NCBI GenBank assembly: GCA_020027345.1
Contig: JAHRAH010000049.1
Span: 1 to 34,324, forward strand
DNA: 34,324 bases
Direction of reading: 5' to 3'
Source: Gammaproteobacteria bacterium
Lineage (GTDB): Bacteria > Pseudomonadota > Gammaproteobacteria > Tethybacterales > Persebacteraceae
The notes beneath the pieces were generated by a model. It searched no databases, was not told where the DNA came from, and was given only the letters and a program-made list of their open reading frames with translations. Both the position numbers and the translations under genes were made by a program. Each line of letters starts with the position of its first letter. The stretch's first letter is position 1. Of this stretch, positions 8,248-18,951 are shown one piece after another.

Positions 8248-11175
8248 TCAATCGCCGCCGCGTATTTCCGAGATGATATTCGCCATCGTTTCGTCGTTCA
8301 ATTTTTTCCGGAACACAATCCGGGCGCCGGGAAAGCGGGCGTCGACCGCCTCAAAAAATTTCCGGGCGCATTCCATCTTTTTCTTTTCCCGCTCGCGCGC
8401 GTCGCGGTCAAAGTCGTCGTATCCCTTGGTTTCCACCACGAGATAGAGACGGCTGCTTTCGCCGCCGCAAACAACAAAGGCAAAGTCCGGGCTGTATTCG
8501 CCAATTGGCGTTTTAATCCCCACCCTCGGCAGTTTGGCATACACGGTCACGGCGTTCACGCCGCTTTCCTCAATGGTTTTCTTTTCTATGCCGCTGTCGT
8601 AGCCGGTGACATTTTCGTAGAGCGATTTTCCCCGGGCGGCGTCGTTTTCAATCTCAGAGATTTGCAGCAGATGCCGCCCCAGCAGTCCGGCGTCTATCGC
8701 TTCCCGCGGCCCGCCTTCGCCGTCGGTCAGCGAAGTGGATTTAATCCGGGTTTCAATGATGTCGTAGCCGATTTTTTGCATAACCATTCCGTGCGCCGTT
8801 TCCGTGCAAATGCGGGCGATTTCCCGCGCCGCCTGTTTGGGGTTGATTTTTATGGATTCAAATTTCCCCCCGTCCATTTTGCGCAGAATCTTCGCAAGCG
8901 TCCGGCGCGTCAGTTTCGTCATTCCCGCCAACTCCCCCATAAATTCGCCGAAAGTCGCGACGCCGCCCAAGGCGCCCGCGCCCTGGTATTCGGTTTCGTG
9001 AACAATCATGTTTTTGACCGATTCCGCCATTGCGCTCCTGTCAATCCGAATCCGGACGGACGCGACATTGAGATTTTTGTTAATGGCGGCGGCGGCTTGC
9101 TTAATCAATTCGGGCGTGTTGATTTCGTATTTAATCACCGCCTCGCTGTTGATGCGCGCCCACGCATCCTTGAATTTGGCGAAGTTCGCCTTGTTTATTT
9201 TCGCCTGTTCGCGGCTTTGCGCGGCGGATTTGATTTTGCTTTTCACCTCGTATATTTCCGCCATAAACCGCAGCAATTTTTCGGCGCCCGCGCCCGCGGT
9301 TTTCGCCAGCGCGATAATTTCCGCCTTGGCGCGCGCAAACTCATCCGGGCCGGAAACGACGACGGCGTTGTAATCGTCGTCGCTTGTTATTAAGCCGAGC
9401 TCCGTCAGCCCTTCAATCAAACGGTTCGCCGATTTTTGGCTCGGGCAAATGCCGCAATCTATAAGCCGCCGGTTGGAGAATCCCCGCGCCCCCGCGGACA
9501 AACTCGCGTCGTCAATGTTTTCCTGTATGCCGCGGACAAAGTCCTCCTCGCTGCCGGGGACGATGACATCCAAAACGCTTTCCGCCGTCAGGCGGCGCCC
9601 GTCCTGATTGACCGGCAGCCGCAGCCCCCTGCCGATTTGCTGCAGTTTGGTTATTTCCGAATTGCTCGGCGCGAGTTTGGCGAGCGTGAAAATGTTGGGG
9701 TTGTCCCATCCTTCGCGCAGCGCCCACTTGGAAAAGATAAACCGCCGCGGCTCGCTGAAACGCAGCAACTTTTCCTTGTTGCGAAGAATCAGGTCAATCT
9801 CCTCTTCGTTGTCCTTCGCCTTGTTGGATTTGGCGAAGTAGCCGCCGCGCACTTCGGCGCCGCGCGACGATTCCAGATATTTCCGGTAATCCGCGCTCAA
9901 ACCGCCCCGCGAAAGAACGGCGGCGCGTTCTTTGTCGTAAAGGGCGTCAAAGGTTTGCGCCAATTCGCCGGCGGCGTTGCTGTCCGTCAAATACGCGCCG
10001 ACGCTGTCTATAAAAAAAAGCGAAAGCGCTTTCATCCCCGCGTCAAAAAGCGCCGGCTCTTTTTGCAAATGCCGCCTTATCGCGGCTTGCAATATCGCCT
10101 TGCGCGCCTCGCCCTTCAATTCGGAGCAGGAATCTTCCGCGCCGAAGGGCAGGGCGTAACCGTTGTCAAAACGGATTTCGCTTTTGGTTATTTTTTCCAC
10201 CACATAACCGTTCAGCGCGCCCGCGCCAAGTTTTTCGCCGAGATTGTCGCCCTCGCGCGCGGCGCAGGAATTTTCGGAAGCGCAACCGTCGGCGCGGCTG
10301 GAATACACAATTTCGGCGGAATAGTTTCCGCAGATTCCCGTCCTGCCTTTGTATTTAAGCGAATCGTCGGCGGTCAGCGAGACGCTGCTGACGGTGATGG
10401 ATTTGACAAGCCCCTCGCGGAAGGCGGAGGCGCTGTCCATCGCATACACCAGATTGCGCAGGTCGTCCTTTTTGAATGTCGCGCCGTAGCGCAGAACGAT
10501 TTGCGCGTTAAACTGCGGCAGATGCTTTTTCGTTTTTTCCCCGCCGGCGCGGTGCGGCTCGTCAATGATAATCACCGGGCGAATCTTGCCGATTGCCTCC
10601 ATATAACTGCGGGAGCCGTCCAGCAGACCTCTTTCCAACTTCTTTTTATGGATAATGTTGCCGACTTTGTTAAACGAGGCGAAAGTGGCGACCAGCACGC
10701 TAATCTTTTTGTTGCTCGCGCCGACAAAAGCGGCGGCGGCCGACTCGCTGTAATTGTGCGCCGAAAGCGCCGCGCCGTAGCGGGCGAAAAACGGGCGGGT
10801 GATTTCAAGATTCTTCATCGCCCCCGCCCGAATGGCGTTGGAAGGCACCAGAATCACAAACTTGGACAATCCGTATTCCCGGTTAAGCCGGTAGACGGTG
10901 TCAATGAAAGTGAATGTTTTGCCGGTGCCGGTTTCCATCACCACATCCAGATTCAGCGGCCTGCCGCCCCGCTGCGGGTCAACCTCTCCATGGCTTTCTA
11001 TATTGTTCATTTCGCGCACGGCGCGGATGCGCTCCGCCGTTTGCGCGTAATCGCAAACGGGATTGCCCAATGCCGGCGCGTTTGCGTTGACGGCAAATTC
11101 GCAGCCGGCGAAAACGCCAACGACGCTTTGCGCCGCCCGCGCTTGATAATCCAGATTTTCAAAATGCAGCTTCAC
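8248..11175 (-). CDS. type III restriction enzyme, Res subunit (helicase plus nuclease)
   Basis: 975 aa; METGTGKTFTFIDTVYRL (Walker A), IIDEPHR (motif II), QQIGRGLRLP (motif VI), C-terminal PDFAFVV...LVVETKG (PD-ExK). Confidence 0.93.
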   Translation of the reverse strand: MKLHFENLDYQARAAQSVVGVFAGCEFAVNANAPALGNPVCDYAQTAERIRAVREMNNIESHGEVDPQRGGRPLNLDVVMETGTGKTFTFIDTVYRLNREYGLSKFVILVPSNAIRAGAMKNLEITRPFFARYGAALSAHNYSESAAAAFVGASNKKISVLVATFASFNKVGNIIHKKKLERGLLDGSRSYMEAIGKIRPVIIIDEPHRAGGEKTKKHLPQFNAQIVLRYGATFKKDDLRNLVYAMDSASAFREGLVKSITVSSVSLTADDSLKYKGRTGICGNYSAEIVYSSRADGCASENSCAAREGDNLGEKLGAGALNGYVVEKITKSEIRFDNGYALPFGAEDSCSELKGEARKAILQAAIRRHLQKEPALFDAGMKALSLFFIDSVGAYLTDSNAAGELAQTFDALYDKERAAVLSRGGLSADYRKYLESSRGAEVRGGYFAKSNKAKDNEEEIDLILRNKEKLLRFSEPRRFIFSKWALREGWDNPNIFTLAKLAPSNSEITKLQQIGRGLRLPVNQDGRRLTAESVLDVIVPGSEEDFVRGIQENIDDASLSAGARGFSNRRLIDCGICPSQKSANRLIEGLTELGLITSDDDYNAVVVSGPDEFARAKAEIIALAKTAGAGAEKLLRFMAEIYEVKSKIKSAAQSREQAKINKANFAKFKDAWARINSEAVIKYEINTPELIKQAAAAINKNLNVASVRIRIDRSAMAESVKNMIVHETEYQGAGALGGVATFGEFMGELAGMTKLTRRTLAKILRKMDGGKFESIKINPKQAAREIARICTETAHGMVMQKIGYDIIETRIKSTSLTDGEGGPREAIDAGLLGRHLLQISEIENDAARGKSLYENVTGYDSGIEKKTIEESGVNAVTVYAKLPRVGIKTPIGEYSPDFAFVVCGGESSRLYLVVETKGYDDFDRDAREREKKKMECARKFFEAVDARFPGARIVFRKKLNDETMANIISEIRGGD

Positions 11176-13052
11176 CGCGTCCGCCCCTTCACCGCGACTT
11201 TGTTCTTGCCCGCGACATTCGCCTGCAATTCCAGAATGAAACGGTCGCTCTTAATCCGCGCGTCGTAAACGCACACGCGGTTAATCCGGCTTTCCTGCAG
11301 CAGGCGGTATTTTTCCTTCGGGGAAAACTCGCCGAGAACAAACAAAACGCCGCCCGCTTCATACAATGCGCCGGCAATGTGCGTTTTCACCGCCGCGTCC
11401 AGCGGGATTCCCTCGCCGAGCATCAGGTTGCAAAGCAGCGTGTCATCGTCGTGCGGCGAATCCAATTCCAATTTCGCAATGTCGTCCTGCCCGACTTCGC
11501 CGAGCGGACGGACATACATTTCATTGCCGGCGTCTTCGGCTATCTCAAAAACGCGGAAGCCGGTGTCGGGCGGCTCCTTGCCCCCGGCAAGATTGCCGTT
11601 TTTGCTTTTCCACTCCTCCCGCACTTGCTTGCCCGCGCGGCGCAACCGTTCGGCGGCAATCTCAAAAATGGTCGGCTCCTTGCCGAGTTCGTTTTGGACA
11701 AAATCGCGCGCCGTCTTGTTGGTCTTGGGGTCAATCATCTCGGGCAACTGCACCAAAATAAACTTCCGCCCGCCGCCGTCGGCGGCGTTCAGCCGCATGA
11801 CGGCGTGGCCGGTCGTCGCCGAACCGGCGAAGAAATCAAGGACGAAGCCGTCCTTGTTTCCTATGGAAGAGAGAATTCTCTCCATTAATTCCACCGGTTT
11901 GGGGTAGTCAAAAACGGAGAAGTCCAATTTCTCCAAATCTTCCTGCCCGTGGTTGTTGAGCACCCCCTGGATGATGGAGTACATTTTTTTTCGCGAGCCC
12001 TTCTCTACCAATTCGGCGATAAAATGCATCCCGTTTTTCTGCCTGCGCAGAATGTATTCCCCCGCGTCTATGCGGTCCTGTATTTCCCTGACTTGCTCCG
12101 GGTTCTTGTATTTTTCCAATTCCTCATAATAGCACCGGCGCTCTACGCCCTTTTCATATCTCCCGAATTTCTTTCGGACAACATCGTCGTCAACGAAAAA
12201 TGTGCGCCCGTCTTTCTCAAGGATTTTGTCCTTGGAAAAACGGCCGTTGCCGATTTCCTCGCCCCGGTAATCCAAAATCGGGTTTATGTCCTTTTGATAA
12301 ACCAAAATGTAATCATGCCCGGTCACGATTCCTTTGGCTGCGCCGCCGCCGCTTGCGCGCTGCCAAATGATAGTGTTGACAAAATTGCTTTCGCCGAAAA
12401 TTTCGTCGCAGAGCATTTTGAGCGCCGCCATTTCGTTGTCGTCAATGGAGATAAAAATGACGCCGTCGGCGGCGAGCAGGTCTTTCGCCAGCAACAGGCG
12501 GGGATACATAAAATTCAGCCAGCCGCTGTGCGTCGCCGCGCCGGCGATGTTTTTAACATGCTCTTTTTGTTCGGGGCCGTATCCCAGTTCGTCCAGCACT
12601 TTCTCCTGACTCTGCGTGTAGTTGTCGTTGTATACAAATTCGCCGCTCTTCGTGTTGTAGGGCGGGTCAATGTATATCACCTTGACGCGCTCAAAGTAGT
12701 TGAGCCGCAGCAGTTTCAGCGCGTCCAGGTTGTCGCCCTTGATGAGGATGTTGCCGGTGTTGTCAAAGCCGGCGCTTTCGGCGCGCAGCGGCTTAAGGAT
12801 TTTGTCGTTGGGCGCGTAGGCGTTGTGAAAGGCCTCCTTTTTCCCCACCCAGCGCAGTTCAAAGCCCTCGTTGACGACCTCCCAGTTTTTGGGCGAAAGC
12901 ATCCCCTGCAGCCGCGTTTGGTCCACGACAAAGCCGCCCGCTTTCGGCTGCAGCACGCCCGGAAAGTGCCTTTGGAATATTTTCCTCAGTTCGTCCCCCT
13001 TGCCGCTTTGCGGGATGACCGGCTGCCTCGTTTGTTTTTTTTCTTCGCTCAT
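11172..13052 (-). CDS. type III DNA methyltransferase, Mod subunit
   Basis: Internal ATG at 13052 (MSEEKKQTRQPV...); VIYIDPPYNTKSGEF (DPPY) precedes LDFFAGSATTGHAV (beta-class order); 4 bp overlap with res. Confidence 0.93.
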   Translation of the reverse strand: MSEEKKQTRQPVIPQSGKGDELRKIFQRHFPGVLQPKAGGFVVDQTRLQGMLSPKNWEVVNEGFELRWVGKKEAFHNAYAPNDKILKPLRAESAGFDNTGNILIKGDNLDALKLLRLNYFERVKVIYIDPPYNTKSGEFVYNDNYTQSQEKVLDELGYGPEQKEHVKNIAGAATHSGWLNFMYPRLLLAKDLLAADGVIFISIDDNEMAALKMLCDEIFGESNFVNTIIWQRASGGGAAKGIVTGHDYILVYQKDINPILDYRGEEIGNGRFSKDKILEKDGRTFFVDDDVVRKKFGRYEKGVERRCYYEELEKYKNPEQVREIQDRIDAGEYILRRQKNGMHFIAELVEKGSRKKMYSIIQGVLNNHGQEDLEKLDFSVFDYPKPVELMERILSSIGNKDGFVLDFFAGSATTGHAVMRLNAADGGGRKFILVQLPEMIDPKTNKTARDFVQNELGKEPTIFEIAAERLRRAGKQVREEWKSKNGNLAGGKEPPDTGFRVFEIAEDAGNEMYVRPLGEVGQDDIAKLELDSPHDDDTLLCNLMLGEGIPLDAAVKTHIAGALYEAGGVLFVLGEFSPKEKYRLLQESRINRVCVYDARIKSDRFILELQANVAGKNKVAVKGRTR

Positions 13053-13086
13053 TTGTCTTTTCCGCGCATCCTTGCCGGGCGGGGGG

Positions 13087-13092
13087 ATTATA
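13087..13092 (-). promoter_or_regulatory. putative -10 (TATAAT) for mod
   Basis: Perfect TATAAT on the minus strand 35 bp upstream of the mod ATG; -35 weak. Confidence 0.4.
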
Positions 13093-13171
13093 CGCCATTG
13101 CCGTCTCAACCGGCAGTCCCCGTCCCGTCCAAAGCGCCTGCGGGTCGGGGGGCGGAATTTTCGGGGGATTG

Positions 13172-13180
13172 TGTTATACT
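13172..13180 (+). promoter_or_regulatory. putative extended -10 (TGTTATACT) for nusA operon
   Basis: Extended -10-like element 118 bp upstream of the nusA ATG. Confidence 0.4.
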
Positions 13181-13297
13181 CTTTTGCTGTCCGGGCGCGG
13201 CGGCGGCGCGGGCGCGTTTTGGTTGCGGTAACGCCGGGCGCTGCTCGCCGGGCGCGGCGGATTTTTGTGCGAACGACAGGCGGAACGGAAAACGACA

Positions 13298-15100
13298 ATG
13301 GCCCTTACGGACAGCGAACTGCTGACCTACATTCAATCCATCGCGCGCGAGAAGGACATTCCTTTTCCGACGGTGATTAAGATCTTCGGCGACGCGCTGG
13401 CGCAGTCGCTGAAAAGCCGCGCGCGCGAGTTTAACGAAGCCGGCTTTCGCGTGGAAATCAACCCCGAAACGGGCGCGATTAGCGCGCGCCGCTTTTGGCG
13501 CGTGCTCGCCGAGGACGAAGTTTTGGAGCATCCGGAGCGCGAACTGATGCTGGAACGCGCCCGCGACCGCGAGCCGGCGGCGCAGCCCGGCGACGAAATC
13601 TTTGAGCCCATCCCCAACGCCGACGCGCAGTTTTTCCTGCGCGCCGGAGTGCAGCGGACGAAGCAGTTTCTGAACATCCACCTGCGCGAGGAAGAACGCC
13701 GCCGCCTGCTGAGCGAACTTCTGGAGCGCCGCGAAGACCTCGTCAGCGGGCAGGTGCTGCGCCTTTTGCGCAACACCGGCGACGCCATCGTGGAAGTTAT
13801 GCGCGTGGAATGCCGCCTCGCCAAGCGCGACATGATTCCCTACGAGTCCATCAAGCCCGGCGACCGCATACAGGCGCTCATCAAGAATATGGATGCCCTC
13901 AGTTTGGAGCCGCCCGAAGAAGAGCAGCGCGGCGAAATGCGCGGCGAGCGCGACAAGGAAGGGCGCGTGCGCCATCCGGTGTTGCTGACGCGCACGAGCC
14001 CGGAGTTTCTCATTCGCCTGTTTCAGCGCGTCGTCCCGGAGATAGAAAAGGGCATTTTGGAAATCGTAAACGCCGTGCGCAGCCCCGGCAACCGCGCGAA
14101 GATTGCGGTGCGCTCGCACGACCAGCGCGTGGACCCCGTCGGCACTTGCGTCGGCATTCGCGGCTCGCGCGTGCAGCAGGTTACGAACGAACTCAACGGC
14201 GAGCGCATTGACATCATCCCCTGGGACGAGGACGACGGCAGGTTTGTCCTCAACGCCCTTTCGCCGGCGGAAGTTTCCAAAGTGCATATTGACCGCGAAA
14301 AACATTCCATGGACATACTCGTGGAACCCGAACTCCTCGCGCAGGCGATTGGCAAGACCGGCGTCAACGCCCGTCTCGCCTCGGCGCTCACGCAGTGGCG
14401 GCTGAACCTGCGCGCGCCGGAGGAATATCAGGCGGCGGCGGAAGAAGAACTCGCCGGCAAAAGCGAAGTGCTGGCGAAGGCGCTGGATTTGGATGTCAAT
14501 GTTTCGCGCGTTTTGTGCGAGGAGGGTTTTGAAACTCTCGCGCATGTCGCCTACGCGCCGCCTTCCGACCTTTTGGAAATAGACGGCTTCACCCCGGAGA
14601 TGGTGGAAGAAATGCAAAACCGCGCGCGCGAAGTCGCCGCCCGCGAGGAAAAAGCGCTGACGGAAAAAGTCGGAAAGATGGACGGCGAGCTCGTAACTCT
14701 TTTCGGCGAGCACGGCGGCGAGCGGCTGCGGCAGTTGGCGGCGGCGGACATCACGACGCTTTTGCAGTTTTCCGACCTCGCGATTGACGACCTTTTGGAA
14801 ATCGCCGAAATGCCCGAAGAAGAAGCGGGCGCGCTCATTATGGAAGCGCGCAAAATACTGGAAGCCAAAGTCGCGGAAATGGACGAACTGCTCGCGCGCG
14901 CTTTCGGCGAACAGGGCGAGGAACCGTTGCTGCGCCTTGCGGCGGCGGGCGTGCGCACGCTTTCGCAGTTTTGCGAAATGCCGGCGGGGGACATTTCGCA
15001 AATTACCGAAATGCCCGAGGAAGAAACGAACGCGCGCATTGCGCAGGCGCAAAAGATTCTCGCCGCGGCGGCAAAAGCAAGCGCGGCGGGCGCCGAATAA
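13298..15100 (+). CDS. nusA: transcription termination/antitermination protein NusA
   Basis: VEINPETG N-terminal domain, S1 region (VSGQVLRL), KH region (VDPVGTCVGIRGSRVQQVTNELNGERIDIIPWDED), C-terminal HhH-like repeats. Confidence 0.97.
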   Translation: MALTDSELLTYIQSIAREKDIPFPTVIKIFGDALAQSLKSRAREFNEAGFRVEINPETGAISARRFWRVLAEDEVLEHPERELMLERARDREPAAQPGDEIFEPIPNADAQFFLRAGVQRTKQFLNIHLREEERRRLLSELLERREDLVSGQVLRLLRNTGDAIVEVMRVECRLAKRDMIPYESIKPGDRIQALIKNMDALSLEPPEEEQRGEMRGERDKEGRVRHPVLLTRTSPEFLIRLFQRVVPEIEKGILEIVNAVRSPGNRAKIAVRSHDQRVDPVGTCVGIRGSRVQQVTNELNGERIDIIPWDEDDGRFVLNALSPAEVSKVHIDREKHSMDILVEPELLAQAIGKTGVNARLASALTQWRLNLRAPEEYQAAAEEELAGKSEVLAKALDLDVNVSRVLCEEGFETLAHVAYAPPSDLLEIDGFTPEMVEEMQNRAREVAAREEKALTEKVGKMDGELVTLFGEHGGERLRQLAAADITTLLQFSDLAIDDLLEIAEMPEEEAGALIMEARKILEAKVAEMDELLARAFGEQGEEPLLRLAAAGVRTLSQFCEMPAGDISQITEMPEEETNARIAQAQKILAAAAKASAAGAE

Positions 15101-15115
15101 AACGCGGGGACGGCA

Positions 15116-17611
15116 ATGACGACGACCGTGGACATCGCGCGCAAATACAACAAAACCGACGAGGAAGTCGCGGCCGCGCTCAAAGCGATTCAGGTCAAGC
15201 GCGTCTCCGTCGGCGCGCGCATTGAGCCGGCGGTGGAACAGCAACTGGACATTTACTGGCGCAAGCAAAGCGCCCCCGGCAAAAAAACAAAAGAAAAAAA
15301 AGCGCAGCCGCTCGGGCGCACCCGCACTATCGGCCGCACCGAAATCAGCGAACGCCCGCGCCGCGCGATTAGCATCCCCCGCCCGCCGCAACCGTCCCCG
15401 CAACCGGAAACGATAACGCGGCCGCCTGCGGAAGAAATACAACCCCCCGCAGCCGCCGAACCAATTGCGGAACAACCGGAAATGCAAACGCCGCAACAGT
15501 CGGCGGAGACAGTCGCAACCGCGGCCGCGGAAACAACGCCGGCGACGACGGAAACAAAACCCCCGCCGGAAACGACAACGCAATCCGCGGAAGAAACGGC
15601 CGCGGCAACGACACCGTCAACGCAAACGCCGGAAGCCGCAACGGTCGCGCAGCCGCTTGCGGAAACAACGGCGGCGGCGCAGCCGGAGAAAAAAAGCAAA
15701 GCGCGCGGCGGCACAATCAAAATGGACAAGGAAGCGCTCCTCAAATGGGAGCGCGAACGCAAGCGCCGCGAAAAAGCGAAAAAGCACGGCAAGCCGCCCG
15801 CGCAAAGCGGGCACAGATTCACAAAGCCCGCGGAGAAAGTCGCCCGCAAAATTGCGATACCGAAAACAATCACCGTCGCGCAACTCGCCTTGCGCGTTTC
15901 GCTCAAAGCCGCCGTTTTAATTGGGGAACTGAAATCGCAGGGTGCATCGGTCGACGAAGAAAACGCGGCCGAACAATCGCTGGACCGCGACACCGCCTTT
16001 CTCATCGTGGAAGGGCTGGGACACGAACCCTTTGACGCGCCCGAAGACGACATTGAACTCGCCCTCGCCCGCGGCGAAGAAGGCGAAGCCGAAGCCGAAC
16101 GCAAGCCGCGCCCGCCGGTCGTTACCGTGATGGGGCATGTCGACCACGGCAAAACTTCGCTGCTGGATTTCATACGCAAAACAAAAATAGCCGAAGGCGA
16201 AGCCGGCGGAATAACGCAGCACATCAACGCTTATCAAACAAGCACCGCGAAAGGCGTAGTTACTTTCATAGACACGCCGGGGCATGAGTTATTCAGCGAA
16301 ATACGCTCGCGCGGCGCGCGGGTAACGGACATCGTCGTGCTTGTCGTCGCCGCCGACGACGGCGTGCGCCCGCAAACGATTGAAGCGATACATCACGCGC
16401 AGGCGGCGGGCGCGAAAATAATAGTCGCCGCGAACAAAATGGACAAGCCGCAGGCGGACGCGGAAAAAGTGAAAAAAGAACTGAGCCAAAACAATGTTCT
16501 CACCGAGGACTGGGGCGGCGAAGTGCAGTTTGTTCCGGTTTCGGCGCTCACCGGAAAAGGAGTGGACGATTTGCTGGAAGCGATCAGTTTGCAGGCGTCG
16601 GTGATGGAAATAAGCGCGGCCGAAAAAGCCCCCGCGCGCGGCGTCGTCATTGAATCGCGGCTGGACAAAGGGCGCGGCGTGGTCGTCCCGCTGATAATCA
16701 CCGAGGGGATTTTGTCGCGCGGCGACATTGTCGTTTGCGGTTCCGAAAGCGGAAGAATACGCACGATAACAAACTTCGCCGGAAAAACAGTGGACGAAGC
16801 GCGCCCCTCCGACCCCGTGGAAATACAGGGGCTTTCCGGCATTCCGGAAACCGGTTCGGAATTGGTGACAGTCGGCGACGAGCGCAAAGCGCGCGAGATA
16901 GCCGAAGCGCGGCGCGACAAATTCCGCGCCGGCCGTCTCGCTTCGCTCGCGCCCGATTTTGCCGACGCCGAAGAACGAATGGCGGCGGACGACGAGCCGC
17001 GCATTTTGCCGGTTATCGTGCGCGCCGATGTCAACGGTTCGCGCGAGGCGCTTTCGCTCGCGCTGGAAACGGTCGCGGGGAAAAATATGCAAATGAAAGT
17101 CATACACAGCGGCGTCGGCGCGGTTAACGAATCGGATGTGCATCTCGCGCAGGCGAGCGGCGCGATTGTCGTCGGCTTTAATGTGCGCCCCGACGCGAAA
17201 ACGCGCAAACTCGCCGAAGCGCGCGCCGTCAAAATACTTTCCGGGCGCGTCATTTACGATTTGCTGGAGGAAATAAAAGACCTCGCCCTCGCCCGGCTGG
17301 GCAAGGCGACGGAAGAGGAAATCATCGGCGCCGCCGAAGTCAAAAAGGTTTTCTCCATCGGCAAAGTCGGCAATATCGCCGGCTGCGTCGTTACCGACGG
17401 CATCGTCCGCGCCGACGCCCGCGCGCGCATTATGCGCGACGGCGCAGTGGTTTTTGAAGGTGGCGTGGATTCCCTGCGACACTTTAAGGATGCGGTCGCC
17501 GAAGTGCGCGCCGGAGACGAATGCGGAATCGGCGTGCGCAAATTCAACGATGTGAAAATCGGCGATGTCATTGAACTCGTGCGCGTCGTGGAAGTCGCCG
17601 CGCAACTGTGA
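15116..17611 (+). CDS. infB: translation initiation factor IF-2
   Basis: [55 protein letters not shown]-terminal IF2 domains. Confidence 0.98.
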   Translation: MTTTVDIARKYNKTDEEVAAALKAIQVKRVSVGARIEPAVEQQLDIYWRKQSAPGKKTKEKKAQPLGRTRTIGRTEISERPRRAISIPRPPQPSPQPETITRPPAEEIQPPAAAEPIAEQPEMQTPQQSAETVATAAAETTPATTETKPPPETTTQSAEETAAATTPSTQTPEAATVAQPLAETTAAAQPEKKSKARGGTIKMDKEALLKWERERKRREKAKKHGKPPAQSGHRFTKPAEKVARKIAIPKTITVAQLALRVSLKAAVLIGELKSQGASVDEENAAEQSLDRDTAFLIVEGLGHEPFDAPEDDIELALARGEEGEAEAERKPRPPVVTVMGHVDHGKTSLLDFIRKTKIAEGEAGGITQHINAYQTSTAKGVVTFIDTPGHELFSEIRSRGARVTDIVVLVVAADDGVRPQTIEAIHHAQAAGAKIIVAANKMDKPQADAEKVKKELSQNNVLTEDWGGEVQFVPVSALTGKGVDDLLEAISLQASVMEISAAEKAPARGVVIESRLDKGRGVVVPLIITEGILSRGDIVVCGSESGRIRTITNFAGKTVDEARPSDPVEIQGLSGIPETGSELVTVGDERKAREIAEARRDKFRAGRLASLAPDFADAEERMAADDEPRILPVIVRADVNGSREALSLALETVAGKNMQMKVIHSGVGAVNESDVHLAQASGAIVVGFNVRPDAKTRKLAEARAVKILSGRVIYDLLEEIKDLALARLGKATEEEIIGAAEVKKVFSIGKVGNIAGCVVTDGIVRADARARIMRDGAVVFEGGVDSLRHFKDAVAEVRAGDECGIGVRKFNDVKIGDVIELVRVVEVAAQL

Positions 17612-17621
17612 GCGCCGCCCC

Positions 17622-17966
17622 GTGCCGGGAAAAAGTTACCCCCGCCGCTACCGGCTGGAAGCGCTGGTTTTGCAGGAACTTTCGGCGCTGCTCTCGCCCG
17701 CTTTCGCCGGCGAACTGCTGACCGTCCGCAGCGTCGCGCTCAGCCGCGATTTCGGAACGGCGACGGTTTTTTACGGAGTCGCGCCGGGCGCCGATTCCGC
17801 CGCCGCGCAAAAAAAACTGGAACTCCTCGCGGCGAAATGCAGGCGCGACCTCGCCCGCCGCCTGAATATGCGGCGCACCCCCGCGCTTGTTTTCTCGCCC
17901 GACGCCGAAGGCATCGCCGCCGACCGCCTGCGCGATTTTCTGGAAAAAGTAAATGACGCAAACTGA
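17622..17966 (+). CDS. rbfA: 30S ribosome-binding factor A
   Basis: GTG start VPGKSYPRRYRLEALVLQELSALLS...RRDLARRLNMRRTPALVFSPD; canonical position between infB and truB. Confidence 0.9.
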   Translation: MPGKSYPRRYRLEALVLQELSALLSPAFAGELLTVRSVALSRDFGTATVFYGVAPGADSAAAQKKLELLAAKCRRDLARRLNMRRTPALVFSPDAEGIAADRLRDFLEKVNDAN

Positions 17967-18951
17967 CATTGACGGCGTTTTGCCGCTCGTCAAGCCGCGC
18001 GGGATATCCTCGGCGAAAGCCGCCGCGCAAATTAAAAAGATGTTCGGCGCGCGCAAAGCCGGGCACGGCGGCGCGCTGGACCCGCTCGCAGACGGACTCT
18101 TAATCGTCCTGCTCGGAGAAGCGACCGCCTTCGCGCAATTTGTTTTGGGCGCGGAAAAAACATATACCGCAACAGTCGCCTTCGGCGCGCAAACCGAAAC
18201 AGACGACAGTGAAGGAAACATTGTTTTCGCCGCGCCGCCGCCCGCCGATTTGCGCGAAAGGGCGCGCGGATTGCTGCCGCAATTTACCGGCGACATTATG
18301 CAAACCGCCCCGCGCTTTTCCGCGCTCAAAGAAAAAGGCGAGCCGGCCTACAAACGCGCGCGAAAAGGATTGTCCGTCAGCGAAAAAACAAGAAAACTAT
18401 ATGTGCGCGAAATCACGGTAACAAACGCGGATGCCGACGACGGCAATGGCGGCGACAGTGCCGCCGTTCCTTTGCAAAAAATGGAGTTTCGCATTTGCGC
18501 GCAAAGCGGTTTTTATGTGCGCGCTTTCGCCCGCGATTTGGGAAAGGCAATCGGCTGCGGCGCGCATTTGTCGTCGCTGACGCGCACGGCGAGCGGCTCT
18601 TTTACGATGGAAAAAGCCGCGCATTTGCATTCCCTCGCAAACGACGAGGCGCGCATAAAACATTTGCTGCCGGCGGAAGCTGCGCTTATGCGCTTTCCGC
18701 GCCGCGAACTTGCGCCCGCGCAAATCGCGCGAATGGGATGCGGACAAACGGCGCACTGCAACGGCGACGGCGAAAACAAAAACGAAAACAACAACAGCGG
18801 CGATAACGACAGCGGCAACGAAGAAAAAATGATGCGGGTGTATTCCCCGGCGGGGAAGTTTGCCGGAATTGCCCGCGGCGCAAACGGTCATTTGCGCCCT
18901 TTGCGTTTTTTGCGATGGACAAGAACGGAGACGGAAAATGGAAGCGGATAA
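17953..18951 (+). CDS. truB: tRNA pseudouridine(55) synthase TruB
   Basis: DGVLPLVKPRGISSAKAAAQIKKMFGARKAGHGGALDPLADGLLIVLLGEATAFAQ; overlaps rbfA. Confidence 0.96.
   Translation: MTQTDIDGVLPLVKPRGISSAKAAAQIKKMFGARKAGHGGALDPLADGLLIVLLGEATAFAQFVLGAEKTYTATVAFGAQTETDDSEGNIVFAAPPPADLRERARGLLPQFTGDIMQTAPRFSALKEKGEPAYKRARKGLSVSEKTRKLYVREITVTNADADDGNGGDSAAVPLQKMEFRICAQSGFYVRAFARDLGKAIGCGAHLSSLTRTASGSFTMEKAAHLHSLANDEARIKHLLPAEAALMRFPRRELAPAQIARMGCGQTAHCNGDGENKNENNNSGDNDSGNEEKMMRVYSPAGKFAGIARGANGHLRPLRFLRWTRTETENGSG

Noticed and set aside
9436-11268. 610-aa + strand ORF
   Set aside because: Antisense shadow of the Res helicase gene.
11172-13052. Phase-variable repeat tract in mod
   Set aside because: No long simple-sequence tandem repeat seen within the gene, unlike phase-variable mod genes.
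13053-13297. tRNA or structured RNA upstream of nusA
   Set aside because: No cloverleaf or T-loop sequence recognised; only promoter-like -10 elements.
13106-15583. 825-aa - strand ORF
   Set aside because: Antisense to nusA/infB; Arg/Phe-rich mirror composition.
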